Shown here piece by piece: positions 1-7,721 of a stretch of 21,516 nt of DNA (positions are counted from its first letter, which is position 1; each line of letters starts with the position of its first letter). Origin of the DNA: Oscillospiraceae bacterium (lineage in GTDB: Bacteria; Bacillota; Clostridia; Oscillospirales; Ruminococcaceae). The notes beneath the pieces are model-generated. The model made no database searches. It was not told the DNA's origin and saw only the letters and a list, made by a program, of their open reading frames with translations. Location: the NCBI GenBank assembly GCA_016303235.1, contig JAEDMB010000016.1:1-21516 (forward strand), in the 5' to 3' direction. The position numbers and the translations under genes are program-made.

Positions 1-3
1 GAA

Positions 4-1905
4 ATGTCACAAATAAAAGTACTCAGCAAGGATATTTCTGAGCTTATAGCAGCCGGAGAAGTTATAGAGCGTCCGGCATCTGTAATAAAGGAGCTTATTG
101 AAAACTCCATAGATGCAGGAGCAGAACATATTACTGTTGAAATAAAAAAAGGCGGTACTGTCTTTATGCGTATAACCGATGACGGTTGCGGTATGGAGTA
201 CGAAGATGTTCCGACAGCATTTCTCCGTCACGCAACAAGTAAAATTTCCGCCAAAGATGACCTCGATAATATTATGACTCTCGGATTCAGAGGTGAAGCT
301 CTTGCATCAGTATCGGCAGTAGCTAAAGTTGATGTTATGACAAAGCGTAAATCTGATGAATTCGGAACGCATTACGTTACAGAGGGCAGTATTGAAAAGC
401 TTTACGAAAAATCAGGCTGTCCCGATGGTACTACAATAATTATCCGTGATTTGTTTTTCAATGTTCCCGTAAGACGTAATTTTATGAAAAAGGACGTTAC
501 AGAGGGAAATGCTGTAAGTAAAATAGTGCAGAAAACAGCTCTTTCTCACCCCGAAGTATCTTTTAAATTTATCCGTGACGGAAAACTTGAATTTAATTCA
601 AGCGGTGACGGAAATATATATTCCGCAATATATGCCGTTTACGGAAAGGATTTCGCCAATGATATGGTAGAGGTTAAATATTCCTCGGACGGTGTCGAAA
701 TAGGAGGATTTGTAATAAAACCACTTTATGCCAAATCAAACCGCACTTTTCAGAATTTTTTCGTAAACGGAAGATATGTGAAATCGCTTATATGTCAGGT
801 TGCACTTGAAAGTGCTTATAATAATCTCCTTATGACCGGAAAATTTCCGGCATGCATACTTAATATAAGCGTCAAGCCGTCAACGGTAGATGTAAATATA
901 CACCCCTCAAAGGCTGAAGTAAGATTTTCCGATGAAAAGAAAATATCCGATTCAGTTTATTTTGCGGTAAAAAATGCACTTCTTGATACAGGTCTTACAT
1001 ATGAATTCAAATTAAAAAATACTGATGAAATTCCTGCTGAACCCGAAGAAAATTTCAGCAGTATTTTCACAAAACCTGAAGATATTGAAAAGGCAGAACA
1101 GAAACTTTCCGAAAAGCCTGCTGAAAATAAAGGCATTTCAAAAATACCTTTCAGATATGAAGAAAATAATATCGATGTAAAACGCACTGTCAATAAGGAC
1201 GTTTTTATAGAACCCGAAGAAGATACAGATATTCCCGAAAAAATTGAGGGATTCAGCTATATAAACAGTACCTCATTTGAACATGCAGAAACTCCGCCTG
1301 TTCAGGAAAAGCTCCCCGAATTTAAAGAATCTGAAAAGAAAATCCATGTAATAGGAGAAGCTTTTAAAAATTACATCATGGCAGAGGCAGATGACACTAT
1401 AATAATGATTGACAAGCATGCAGCTCATGAACGTGTTATATTTGAGAGACTTAAAAATCAGAATTGCCGTCAGTATATGCAGATGATTCTTTCTGAAATT
1501 AAAATTCTGCTTTCAGATGAGGAATTTTCAGAAATGGAAACAAATTCCGAACGCCTCGGAAATATGGGATTTCTTTTTGACTATTCGCAGAAACCTTATA
1601 TAATTCTCAAGGGCGTTCCGGATTTTCTGAAAGAACTTGATATGGAGGAAATAATTCCCGAAATAGCAGAAAATTTCATACAGTACCGTCAAAATCCCGA
1701 ATCTCATGCAATAGATGATATACTTCATACAATGGCATGCAAGTCTGCAATAAAAGCCAACGACAAAAACGATATTTCAGAACTTCAGAAACTTGCTGAA
1801 ATCGTTTACAATGATGAAAATATCCGTCACTGTCCCCACGGCAGACCTGTTATGTTTACTATGACAAAAAATAACATCGAAAGACAGTTCAGGAGAAAGC
1901 TCTGA
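4..1905 (+). CDS. mutL: DNA mismatch repair protein MutL
   Basis: MutL couples mismatch recognition by MutS to strand incision and repair. The N-terminal GHKL ATPase is intact: ELIENSIDAGA (residues 30-40), DDGCGM (59-64) and GFRGEAL (94-100). A variable acidic linker covers roughly residues 335-440. The C-terminal dimerisation domain carries the endonuclease metal-binding motif DKHAAHE from residue 470, ACKSAIKAND from 578 and CPHGRP at 610-615, and ends in QFRRKL. These C-terminal motifs mark the nicking type of MutL used by bacteria without MutH. The length (633 aa) is normal. The ATG lies three bases into the window, so its ribosome binding site and any mutS upstream cannot be seen. It begins a tight run mutL-nfi-miaA; endonuclease V follows after 10 bases. 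Confidence 0.97.
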   Translation: MSQIKVLSKDISELIAAGEVIERPASVIKELIENSIDAGAEHITVEIKKGGTVFMRITDDGCGMEYEDVPTAFLRHATSKISAKDDLDNIMTLGFRGEALASVSAVAKVDVMTKRKSDEFGTHYVTEGSIEKLYEKSGCPDGTTIIIRDLFFNVPVRRNFMKKDVTEGNAVSKIVQKTALSHPEVSFKFIRDGKLEFNSSGDGNIYSAIYAVYGKDFANDMVEVKYSSDGVEIGGFVIKPLYAKSNRTFQNFFVNGRYVKSLICQVALESAYNNLLMTGKFPACILNISVKPSTVDVNIHPSKAEVRFSDEKKISDSVYFAVKNALLDTGLTYEFKLKNTDEIPAEPEENFSSIFTKPEDIEKAEQKLSEKPAENKGISKIPFRYEENNIDVKRTVNKDVFIEPEEDTDIPEKIEGFSYINSTSFEHAETPPVQEKLPEFKESEKKIHVIGEAFKNYIMAEADDTIIMIDKHAAHERVIFERLKNQNCRQYMQMILSEIKILLSDEEFSEMETNSERLGNMGFLFDYSQKPYIILKGVPDFLKELDMEEIIPEIAENFIQYRQNPESHAIDDILHTMACKSAIKANDKNDISELQKLAEIVYNDENIRHCPHGRPVMFTMTKNNIERQFRRKL

Positions 1906-1915
1906 GGTAATCTGA

Positions 1916-2599
1916 ATGAATAATGAATACGAATTTTTAAAAATACAAAATTCTTTAAGAAATAAAATAGACCTTTCCGACCGTATTGACAAATCTGAAA
2001 TAAAGACTGTTGCGGGAGTGGATTTGGCATACTGGAAAAATGAAAATCAGGAAGAATATGCTGTGTGCTGTATAGTAGTTATTGATTACAATACACATGA
2101 AATTATCGAAAAAAATCAGTACAGCAGTAAAATAGAAGTACCATATGTATCGGGATTTCTTGCATTCAGAGAACTTCCGCTTGTTCTGAAAACTGTTGAA
2201 AAATCAGAAATCAAGCCCGATATTTATATGTTTGACGGAAACGGCTATCTTCACCCTCGGAATATGGGAATAGCAACTCACGCATCATTCTATCTTGATA
2301 CCCCTTCAATCGGAGTTGCAAAAACTTACTTCCGTGTAAACAATACAGATTATACTGAACCTGATTCAGGTGCCGGAAGTTTTACGGATATAGTCATTGA
2401 CGGAAAAGTATACGGCAGAGTTTTGAGAACTCATGACAATGTCAAACCGGTATTTGTATCAGCAGGCAATTATATTACTCTTGATACGGCAACTGAAATT
2501 ACTTTAAAGCTTATTGACAGGGAAAGTCATATACCGATTCCGACAAGGCTGGCTGACCTTGAAACTCATAAAGCAAGGAATATTTTAACTGGCAGGTGA
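1916..2599 (+). CDS. nfi: Endonuclease V (deoxyinosine 3' endonuclease)
   Basis: Endonuclease V nicks DNA near deoxyinosine produced by adenine deamination; some homologues also cut inosine-containing RNA. Family motifs are present in order: VAGVDLAY with catalytic Asp36, YVSGFLAFRE with Glu86, the long motif starting at Asp107 (DGNGYLHPRNMGIATH), DTPSIGVAKT, and IPIPTRLAD near the C-terminus. The length of 227 aa fits the family. The gene starts 10 bases after the mutL stop, where the overlapping GAGG supplies a modest ribosome binding site, and its own stop codon is embedded in the miaA ribosome binding site. It is therefore probably co-transcribed and translationally coupled with mutL and miaA, which places two DNA repair functions together. 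Confidence 0.95.
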   Translation: MNNEYEFLKIQNSLRNKIDLSDRIDKSEIKTVAGVDLAYWKNENQEEYAVCCIVVIDYNTHEIIEKNQYSSKIEVPYVSGFLAFRELPLVLKTVEKSEIKPDIYMFDGNGYLHPRNMGIATHASFYLDTPSIGVAKTYFRVNNTDYTEPDSGAGSFTDIVIDGKVYGRVLRTHDNVKPVFVSAGNYITLDTATEITLKLIDRESHIPIPTRLADLETHKARNILTGR

Positions 2600-2608
2600 T
2601 TTTGTTTG
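2591..2608 (+). promoter_or_regulatory. Ribosome binding site overlapping nfi stop, deciding the TTG start of miaA
   Basis: AGGTGA at 2594-2599 contains the nfi stop TGA (2597-2599) and lies 6 bases before the TTG at 2606. No ATG lies between this site and the P-loop of MiaA, so TTG is the only sensible start. The arrangement suggests that ribosomes finishing nfi reinitiate on miaA. Confidence 0.7.
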
Positions 2609-3535
2609 AAAAAAAAAGTAATAGCAGTAGTCGGTGCAACTGCATCGGGAAAAACCGATATGGGAGTAATGCTTGCAAAAGAATTTGACGGTGAAGTTGT
2701 TTCAGCAGATTCAATGCAGATTTACAAGGGTATGGATATTGCAACAGCTAAACCTACTAAGAAAGAAATGCAGGGGATACCTCATCACCTTATAGATTTT
2801 CTTGACCGTGATGTATCGTTCAGCGTTGCGGATTATGTAAAGCTTGCAAATGAAAAAATTGCTGATATAATCAGCAGAGGAAAACTTCCGGTAATAGTCG
2901 GCGGAACAGGTCTTTATATAGATTCACTTCTGAATAACGTCCGATTTTCTGAAACCAGAAAAGATGATGAATACTGCAAAAGCCTTGAAAAATTCGCTGA
3001 AATAAACGGCAATCAAGAACTTCACAAAATACTTTCCGAAATCGACCCCGAATCTGCAGTCAATATTCACCCGAATAATCTTGTAAGAGTAATAAGGGCT
3101 TTGGAAGTATACCATACAACAGGCAGAAAATTAAGTGAACTTAAAGCCGAAAGCCGTCTTGAAGAAAGTCCCTATGATTCTTATATAATCGGTCTTAACT
3201 ATTCCGACAGAAGTATTCTTTATGACAGAATTAACAGGCGTGTTGACATTATGCTTGAAAACGGTCTTGTTGAGGAATCAAGAAATCTTTATCTTGAAAG
3301 CGGAAAAATGAAAACCGCCTCCAATGCGATAGGCTACAAGGAACTTATCCCGTATTTTGAAAATATACAGTCCCTTGATGAGTGTGTGGAAAAAATAAAG
3401 CAGGAAACACGTCACTATGCCAAGCGACAATTGACATGGTTTAGAAAAAATCAAAAAATTCACTGGTTTCTTTTGGACAAAATTGACGAAAAAAGCAAAA
3501 TTCCACAAATTTGCAGAAAAATTATAGCCAAATGA
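2606..3535 (+). CDS. miaA: tRNA dimethylallyltransferase MiaA
   Basis: MiaA transfers a dimethylallyl group to the N6 of adenosine 37 in tRNAs that read codons starting with U, the first step toward i6A and ms2i6A. Visible motifs are the P-loop GATASGKT (residues 10-17), the substrate motif DSMQIYKGMDIATAKP from residue 35, PHHLIDF, GGTGLYID, RVIRALEVYHTTGR and, near the C-terminus, NAIGYKELIPY and ETRHYAKRQLTWFRK. The length of 309 aa is typical. The start is a TTG. miaA next to mutL and ahead of hfq is a conserved order in many Clostridia and also in Proteobacteria. The last codons of this gene overlap the probable hfq promoter. Confidence 0.97.
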   Translation: MKKKVIAVVGATASGKTDMGVMLAKEFDGEVVSADSMQIYKGMDIATAKPTKKEMQGIPHHLIDFLDRDVSFSVADYVKLANEKIADIISRGKLPVIVGGTGLYIDSLLNNVRFSETRKDDEYCKSLEKFAEINGNQELHKILSEIDPESAVNIHPNNLVRVIRALEVYHTTGRKLSELKAESRLEESPYDSYIIGLNYSDRSILYDRINRRVDIMLENGLVEESRNLYLESGKMKTASNAIGYKELIPYFENIQSLDECVEKIKQETRHYAKRQLTWFRKNQKIHWFLLDKIDEKSKIPQICRKIIAK

Positions 3536-3542
3536 ATTTTTG

Positions 3543-3551
3543 TGTGCTATA
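3543..3551 (+). promoter_or_regulatory. Extended -10 promoter for hfq
   Basis: TGCTATAAT at 3543-3551 is a perfect extended -10 element (TGn plus TATAAT) just after the miaA stop. No good -35 hexamer is found 17 bases upstream (TATAGC at 3523-3528), which is typical of extended -10 promoters. It lies about 59 bases before the hfq ATG. Confidence 0.6.
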
Positions 3552-3609
3552 ATATATTATGTATATTTGTATATACTTAATTAAATTATTTCAGAAACGG
3601 AGAAAGTGT

Positions 3610-3849
3610 ATGAACAAGGTCATAAATTTACAGGACGTTTTCCTCAATCAGTGCAGAAAGGAAAGAATTTCAGTTACAATTTTCCTTACAAACGGATTTC
3701 AGTTCAAGGGAATGGTAAAAGGCTTTGACAGCTATGTTGTTATTCTCGAAAGCGAAGGAAAACAACAGCTTGTATATAAACATGCTATTTCAACAGTAGT
3801 TCCCGCAAAGTCTGTATCTGTTCTTGATTCGTCTGAAAAGGCAGAATAA
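3610..3849 (+). CDS. hfq: RNA chaperone Hfq
   Basis: Hfq is a hexameric Sm-like protein that binds small RNAs and mRNAs. The 79-residue product has Gln8 in the expected N-terminal helix ([10 protein letters not shown]), the Sm1 segment [19 protein letters not shown] and the Sm2 signature YKHAIST (residues 56-62). The start chosen is the ATG at 3610, preceded by ACGGAGAAAG. The frame is open back to an ATG at 3559, but that would add 17 residues unrelated to the family and has no ribosome binding site. The C-terminal tail is short, as in other Gram-positive Hfq proteins. The gene follows miaA, as in many bacteria, and has its own promoter element in the gap. Confidence 0.96.
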   Translation: MNKVINLQDVFLNQCRKERISVTIFLTNGFQFKGMVKGFDSYVVILESEGKQQLVYKHAISTVVPAKSVSVLDSSEKAE

Positions 3850-3863
3850 AGAACGGTGATTTC

Positions 3864-5108
3864 ATGAAAATAAAATTCGGAAAAAGCACCTTTCAGACTG
3901 TACTGCATATCGTAGTCCTGATAATGTTTCTGACGGTTTTCGCAAGCAGATTTTACAAAGAAGGCGGACGGGACTATGAAACAGAAAGTGCATTAATGCT
4001 TAAGTCAACAGATTCCGAAATTATAAACGGAGTATTTATAAGAGATGAAAATGTTATTGAATATAACGGTGACGGTGCAGTAAGTTACAGCGTTCCGGAC
4101 GGCGGAAAGCTCGGAAAAGGTTCGGTTATCGCTGAGATTTATTCCTCTCCCGAACAGATACAGATTAATCAGCAGATAAGCAGTCTCGAAGATGAACTCG
4201 CTCTGCTGAAAAAAATCCAGAACCCCGGTACTATTGAATCTGCACAGCCTTCAAGCCTTTCTGTTCTGATACAGGAACAGTACCGCAATCTTATATATTA
4301 CCGTGATTTGAAAAATTACGCAAAAATAGGAGAAAAAGAAGAAAATCTCCTTGTCTGTCTCAGTACATACCAGCTCCTGACAGATTCTGATGTTAATTTT
4401 GCGGAACGCATTGCAGATGTAACTTCTAAAATAAACAGCCTTAAGCTTGAAACTTCACAGCCTGTTGACGTTATAACGTCTGACCGCTCAGCATATTTTG
4501 TAAGCTATTGCGACGGATATGAAAACGAACTTAAAAAATCAGATATAGAAAACCTTACAGCCGATTACCTGAAAACTGTTGAGGACAGAAAGCTGACTGA
4601 TACAAACATAATAGGAAAAACTCTTGATAGTTATGAATGGTATGTTGCCGGAATTGTTGACAATACAAATAAATCATATGAGGCAGGGCAGAAAGTAAAG
4701 ATTAAGACAGAATCATCTCCCGAAGAACATGATGCCGAAGTTGTTGAAGTTATCAATAACGGAAATCCTGCTGAAAGTATACTTGTAGTTTCAAGCGATG
4801 AATTCGGTTACAGCCTTGTACAGCACCGCTGTGAAAGAACAGAAATAATAAAGGGTGTTTACAACGGAATTAAAGTTCCGAGAAAAGCTATAAGATTCCA
4901 GAAAAAATCTGATTCCGATGAAAAATGCAAGGGTGTCTATATTCTTCAGGGCGAACAGGTTGTATTCAGGGAAATTGATGTTATATATGAGGGAAGCGAT
5001 TATGTTCTCTCAAAGGTTTTTTCAAAAGATGAAGGAACAGGTTACCTTGCTTTATATGACGATATTATTGTGGAAGGACTTGTTGAGGATTATGACTATG
5101 AACAATGA
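3864..5108 (+). CDS. HlyD-like membrane-anchored protein of the division cluster
   Basis: The 414-residue product starts with a short basic segment and a single hydrophobic stretch (about residues 11-30) that looks like an uncleaved membrane anchor, so the bulk should lie outside the membrane. A segment around residues 65-90 (GDGAVSYSVPDGGKLGKGSVIAEI, broken here as family-like half-motifs) resembles the lipoyl-like hairpin of HlyD-type adaptors. A helical, probably coiled-coil stretch follows (about 95-190), then a second beta-rich part containing GQKVKIKT and VPRKAIR. HlyD relatives normally pair with an ABC or other exporter, but no permease or ATPase is next to this gene. It lies 14 bases after hfq and overlaps yggS by 11 bases, so it is tied translationally to the yggS-sepF-ylmH-divIVA group. 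Its precise role is unknown; family membership is a moderate-confidence reading. Confidence 0.7.
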   Translation: MKIKFGKSTFQTVLHIVVLIMFLTVFASRFYKEGGRDYETESALMLKSTDSEIINGVFIRDENVIEYNGDGAVSYSVPDGGKLGKGSVIAEIYSSPEQIQINQQISSLEDELALLKKIQNPGTIESAQPSSLSVLIQEQYRNLIYYRDLKNYAKIGEKEENLLVCLSTYQLLTDSDVNFAERIADVTSKINSLKLETSQPVDVITSDRSAYFVSYCDGYENELKKSDIENLTADYLKTVEDRKLTDTNIIGKTLDSYEWYVAGIVDNTNKSYEAGQKVKIKTESSPEEHDAEVVEVINNGNPAESILVVSSDEFGYSLVQHRCERTEIIKGVYNGIKVPRKAIRFQKKSDSDEKCKGVYILQGEQVVFREIDVIYEGSDYVLSKVFSKDEGTGYLALYDDIIVEGLVEDYDYEQ

Positions 5109-5793
5109 TTATTCCTATATTGATGAAAATCTGAAGAAAATCAGATACAATATAAATGAGGCTGTTGCAAAATACCGCAGGCCTGATGAAAAAATAAGGC
5201 TTATGGCTGTTACTAAAACAGTAGCTCCCGAAGCTGTAAACTATGCAGTTTCAAAAGGAATTGACCTCCTCGGCGAAAACCGTGTTCAGGAATATCAGTC
5301 TAAAAGGGATTTTTATGACAAATCAGCAGAAGTGCATATAATAGGTCATCTTCAGACAAATAAAGTCAAATATATAATAAACAGCGTCAGTATGATACAG
5401 TCTGTTGACAGTCTCAGGCTCGCAAAGGAAATAGACAGGCTTGCCCGTGAAAATAACCGGATTATGAATGTACTCTGTGAAATAAATATCGGACGTGAAG
5501 AAAGCAAAAGCGGTGTTATGCCGGAGGAGGCTTTTGAATTTGCTGAAAGTCTCGGAGAATTTCAGAATATAAAGGTCTGCGGTCTTATGGCTGTTCCCCC
5601 CGCTGAAAACAGCGAAAAATTTTTGTGCGAAATGCAGAATTTATATATTGACATTTCAGAAAAAAAATCAGATAATATAAGTATGGACATTCTGTCTGTC
5701 GGTATGACCGGAGATTATGTAAATGCCATAAAATACGGCTCAACACTTGTCAGAATTGGTTCAGGTCTTTTCGGTGCAAGAATTTACAAATGA
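5098..5793 (+). CDS. yggS: YggS family PLP homeostasis protein (YlmE)
   Basis: YggS/YlmE/PROSC proteins bind pyridoxal 5'-phosphate on a TIM-barrel fold and help keep free PLP and amino acid pools balanced; no enzymatic activity is established. Motifs seen are the PLP lysine in MAVTKT, LGENRVQEY, HIIGHLQTNKVKY, SVDSLRLA, EINIGREESKSG, CGLMAVPP, LSVGMTGDY and the C-terminal GSTLVRIGSGLFGAR. The start at 5098 gives 231 aa, normal for the family, and lies 8 bases after GAGGA (5085-5089). The nearby ATG at 5092 is too close to that site, and starts further upstream fall inside the preceding gene. The first 11 bases overlap the HlyD-like gene. Its position before sepF matches B. subtilis ylmE. Confidence 0.95.
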   Translation: MNNDYSYIDENLKKIRYNINEAVAKYRRPDEKIRLMAVTKTVAPEAVNYAVSKGIDLLGENRVQEYQSKRDFYDKSAEVHIIGHLQTNKVKYIINSVSMIQSVDSLRLAKEIDRLARENNRIMNVLCEINIGREESKSGVMPEEAFEFAESLGEFQNIKVCGLMAVPPAENSEKFLCEMQNLYIDISEKKSDNISMDILSVGMTGDYVNAIKYGSTLVRIGSGLFGARIYK

Positions 5794-5804
5794 AAATTGT
5801 CGGA

Positions 5805-5846
5805 CCGCATTCCGTTTAAATTTTCCATAAAAAACTACTAATGCGG
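5805..5846 (+). promoter_or_regulatory. Weak inverted repeat ahead of sepF
   Basis: CCGCATT (5805-5811) and AATGCGG (5840-5846) are perfectly complementary 7-base arms separated by 28 bases, in the 72-base gap between yggS and sepF. The right arm ends next to the purine-rich stretch that serves as the sepF ribosome binding site. It could be a weak leader hairpin or chance; there is no T-tract, so it is not a terminator. Confidence 0.25.
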
Positions 5847-5865
5847 AGAATGGAGCTTTTTGATT

Positions 5866-6324
5866 ATGAGTATATTAAATAATATTAAAAACTTTTTCTA
5901 TCAGTCTGATTTAGATGATGAAGAAACAGAAGAAACCCCTTCTCCTGTACGTCCTTCGGTAAACTTTACATCATCTGAAAAAAATGAAGAGCCGGCACAG
6001 TCTTCAGCTGACATAAGAAACAAGGTTGTAAATATCCAGACAACTGCACAGCTTCAGGTTGTCCTTGTAAAGCCGGAAGTATTTACTGATGCAAAGCAGA
6101 TTGCTGACCACCTTATTGCTAAAAAGACCGTTGTCCTTAATCTTGAAACAGCCTCCCCTGAAAATAAAAGAAGAATCATTGATTTTCTTGTCGGAGTCGC
6201 ATATGCTAACGGCGGAAGCCTTAAGCGTGTTGCAAACCTTACCTATATAATCACTCCTTATAATGTCGGATTCATAGGCGAGGACCTTGTAGGTGAACTT
6301 GAAAACAACGGAGTCATTCTCTGA
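5866..6324 (+). CDS. sepF: Cell division protein SepF
   Basis: SepF polymerises on the membrane and anchors FtsZ filaments in Gram-positive bacteria. The N-terminus MSILNNIKNFF can form the amphipathic membrane-binding helix. An acidic, Pro/Ser-rich linker follows (about residues 15-50), then the globular SepF domain with VVLVKPEVFTDAKQIADHL, VVLNLE, RRIIDFLVGVAYANGG and ITPYNVGF. The ATG at 5866 gives 152 aa. GGAG at 5852-5855 lies 10 bases upstream. An in-frame TTG at 5860 adds only two residues and is less well spaced. The next gene starts two bases after the stop. Neighbours yggS, ylmH and divIVA confirm the ylm division cluster. Confidence 0.94.
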   Translation: MSILNNIKNFFYQSDLDDEETEETPSPVRPSVNFTSSEKNEEPAQSSADIRNKVVNIQTTAQLQVVLVKPEVFTDAKQIADHLIAKKTVVLNLETASPENKRRIIDFLVGVAYANGGSLKRVANLTYIITPYNVGFIGEDLVGELENNGVIL

Positions 6325-6326
6325 TA

Positions 6327-7103
6327 ATGGAATCTGATAAAAGCATTATTCCGGCAAGAACGGAGGATTTAATAAGACAAAGTGCAAAAATATGCTCTCC
6401 GGCATATTCAATGTTCCTTGATGAAAAACAGTGTGCGGAAGCTGAAAAAATATTAATCAGCCGTTCCGATATAAAATATGCCTTCTGGGGCGGATATGAT
6501 GATGCACAAAGAAAAATCCTCTGTATATACAGCTTGTCCGGCTGTGACTACCTTGATGAATTGTACAGTGAAGGCTTAACAGAGGAAATACCAATGAAAT
6601 GCCTGACTTTTATTTACAGAAAATCTGATGTTCTGACTCACCGTGATTTTCTCGGTTCGCTTATGGCTCTCCGCCTTAAGCGTGAAACTGTCGGGGATAT
6701 AGTTGTTTCGGAGGGAAAAACACAGATTTTCGTAACCAATACCGCATCAAAGCTTATTTGCAGTACGGTTGGAAAAATAGGCAGGACAGGCGTAAAAATC
6801 TATGATGATATGCCTTTTGACATAGTAAAAAAACAGGAATTTCAGGATATATGCGGAACAGTCGCATCAATGAGGGCAGACAGCGTTTTAAGCCTTGCAC
6901 TCAGAATAAGCCGTGAAAAATCTGCACAGCTTATAAGAAATACAGGCGTTCAGATTAATTTTACTCCCGTTTTTTCAGTGTCATATGAAATGAAATGCAA
7001 AGATGTTTTTTCTGTTAAGGGTTATGGAAAGTTCATTATAGATGAAATTTCCGGAATTTCAAAAAAAGGCAGATTACATATTGCCGTAAAGAAATATAAA
7101 TGA
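6327..7103 (+). CDS. ylmH: S4-domain RNA-binding protein YlmH
   Basis: YlmH proteins sit in the sepF-divIVA cluster of Gram-positives and bind RNA through a C-terminal S4 domain; work on B. subtilis connects YlmH to ribosome-associated quality control. The first ~170 residues form the conserved YlmH N-terminal region (DDAQRKILCIYSL, HRDFLGSLMALRLKRE, GDIVVSEGKTQIFV). The S4 domain covers about residues 180-250 (SREKSAQLIRNTGVQINF, then KCKDVFSVKGYGKFII). The length of 258 aa matches the family. The ATG lies two bases after the sepF stop, with CGGAG 13 bases upstream inside sepF, so translational coupling is likely. The ylmG (YggT-like) gene that separates sepF from ylmH in B. subtilis is missing here. 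Confidence 0.92.
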   Translation: MESDKSIIPARTEDLIRQSAKICSPAYSMFLDEKQCAEAEKILISRSDIKYAFWGGYDDAQRKILCIYSLSGCDYLDELYSEGLTEEIPMKCLTFIYRKSDVLTHRDFLGSLMALRLKRETVGDIVVSEGKTQIFVTNTASKLICSTVGKIGRTGVKIYDDMPFDIVKKQEFQDICGTVASMRADSVLSLALRISREKSAQLIRNTGVQINFTPVFSVSYEMKCKDVFSVKGYGKFIIDEISGISKKGRLHIAVKKYK

Positions 7104-7118
7104 AAGGAAGCATGTAAA

Positions 7119-7688
7119 ATGATTACTGCAAGTGACATCAGAAACAAGAGATTTGAAAAGGCTGCTTTCGGATACAAGCAGGAGGATATTGATGAATTTC
7201 TTACTGACCTTGAAAGAGAATTATCCGATATTGACAGCGAACGTGATGAGGCAAACAATAAAATACAGATTCTTGCCGACAAGGTTCGTGAATATATGAG
7301 AGATGAAGATGCTGTTAAAGACGCTCTCCTCGGAGCTCAGAAACAGGCTCACCATGTAATTGCTGATGCAAATGAAAAGGCTGAACAGATTCTCGCTGAT
7401 GCTCAGGCGAAAGCTGATGCTCTTATTGATGAGGCTACAAGACAGCACGAAATTGCTATGGAAAAAAACCGTGCCGAAGTTGCAAAGGAGAGAGAAGCTC
7501 TCATAGTTGCTCAGCAACAGGTTTCAGACTTCAAAAAAGCTCTCTTTGATATGTATAAAAATCACCTCGAACTTATTTCAAGCATGCCCGAAACTTTTGA
7601 GGAGGCTTTGGGATACAGTACAGAAGAAGATTCAGACAGCGAAGTTTCCGATGAATATTCAGAAGAAGTTCCCGAATCTCAAGAATAA
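7119..7688 (+). CDS. divIVA: Cell division/polarity protein DivIVA
   Basis: DivIVA binds negatively curved membrane at septa and poles and recruits division or cell wall factors. The N-terminal lipid-binding domain is typical: ITASDIRNKRFEKAAFGYKQEDIDEFL (split over residues 2-28). A long Ala/Glu/Lys-rich coiled coil covers about residues 30-160. The tail (about 165-189) is strongly acidic, rich in Glu, Asp and Ser. AAAGGAAG ahead of the ATG gives a good ribosome binding site. The 189-residue length is in the usual range. It is the last gene of the division cluster and is followed after 33 bases by ileS, the same order as in B. subtilis. Confidence 0.95.
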   Translation: MITASDIRNKRFEKAAFGYKQEDIDEFLTDLERELSDIDSERDEANNKIQILADKVREYMRDEDAVKDALLGAQKQAHHVIADANEKAEQILADAQAKADALIDEATRQHEIAMEKNRAEVAKEREALIVAQQQVSDFKKALFDMYKNHLELISSMPETFEEALGYSTEEDSDSEVSDEYSEEVPESQE

Positions 7689-7721
7689 TAAAAAAATATC
7701 TGAAAGGAATTTATATATAAA

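Noticed and set aside
1411..1446. MutL endonuclease motif reading DKHAAHE instead of DQHAAHE
   Set aside because: The metal-binding Asp, His and Glu are kept and, as far as I recall, Lys at this position is common in clostridial MutL, so it is not evidence of an inactive or novel enzyme.
3559..3609. Upstream extension of hfq to an ATG at 3559
   Set aside because: The added residues are not part of the Hfq family, no ribosome binding site precedes that ATG, and it would lie within about ten bases of the -10 element.
4918..5097. Upstream extension of yggS into the HlyD-like gene
   Set aside because: The frame is open by chance within the preceding gene; GAGGA at 5085-5089 and family alignment support the start at 5098.
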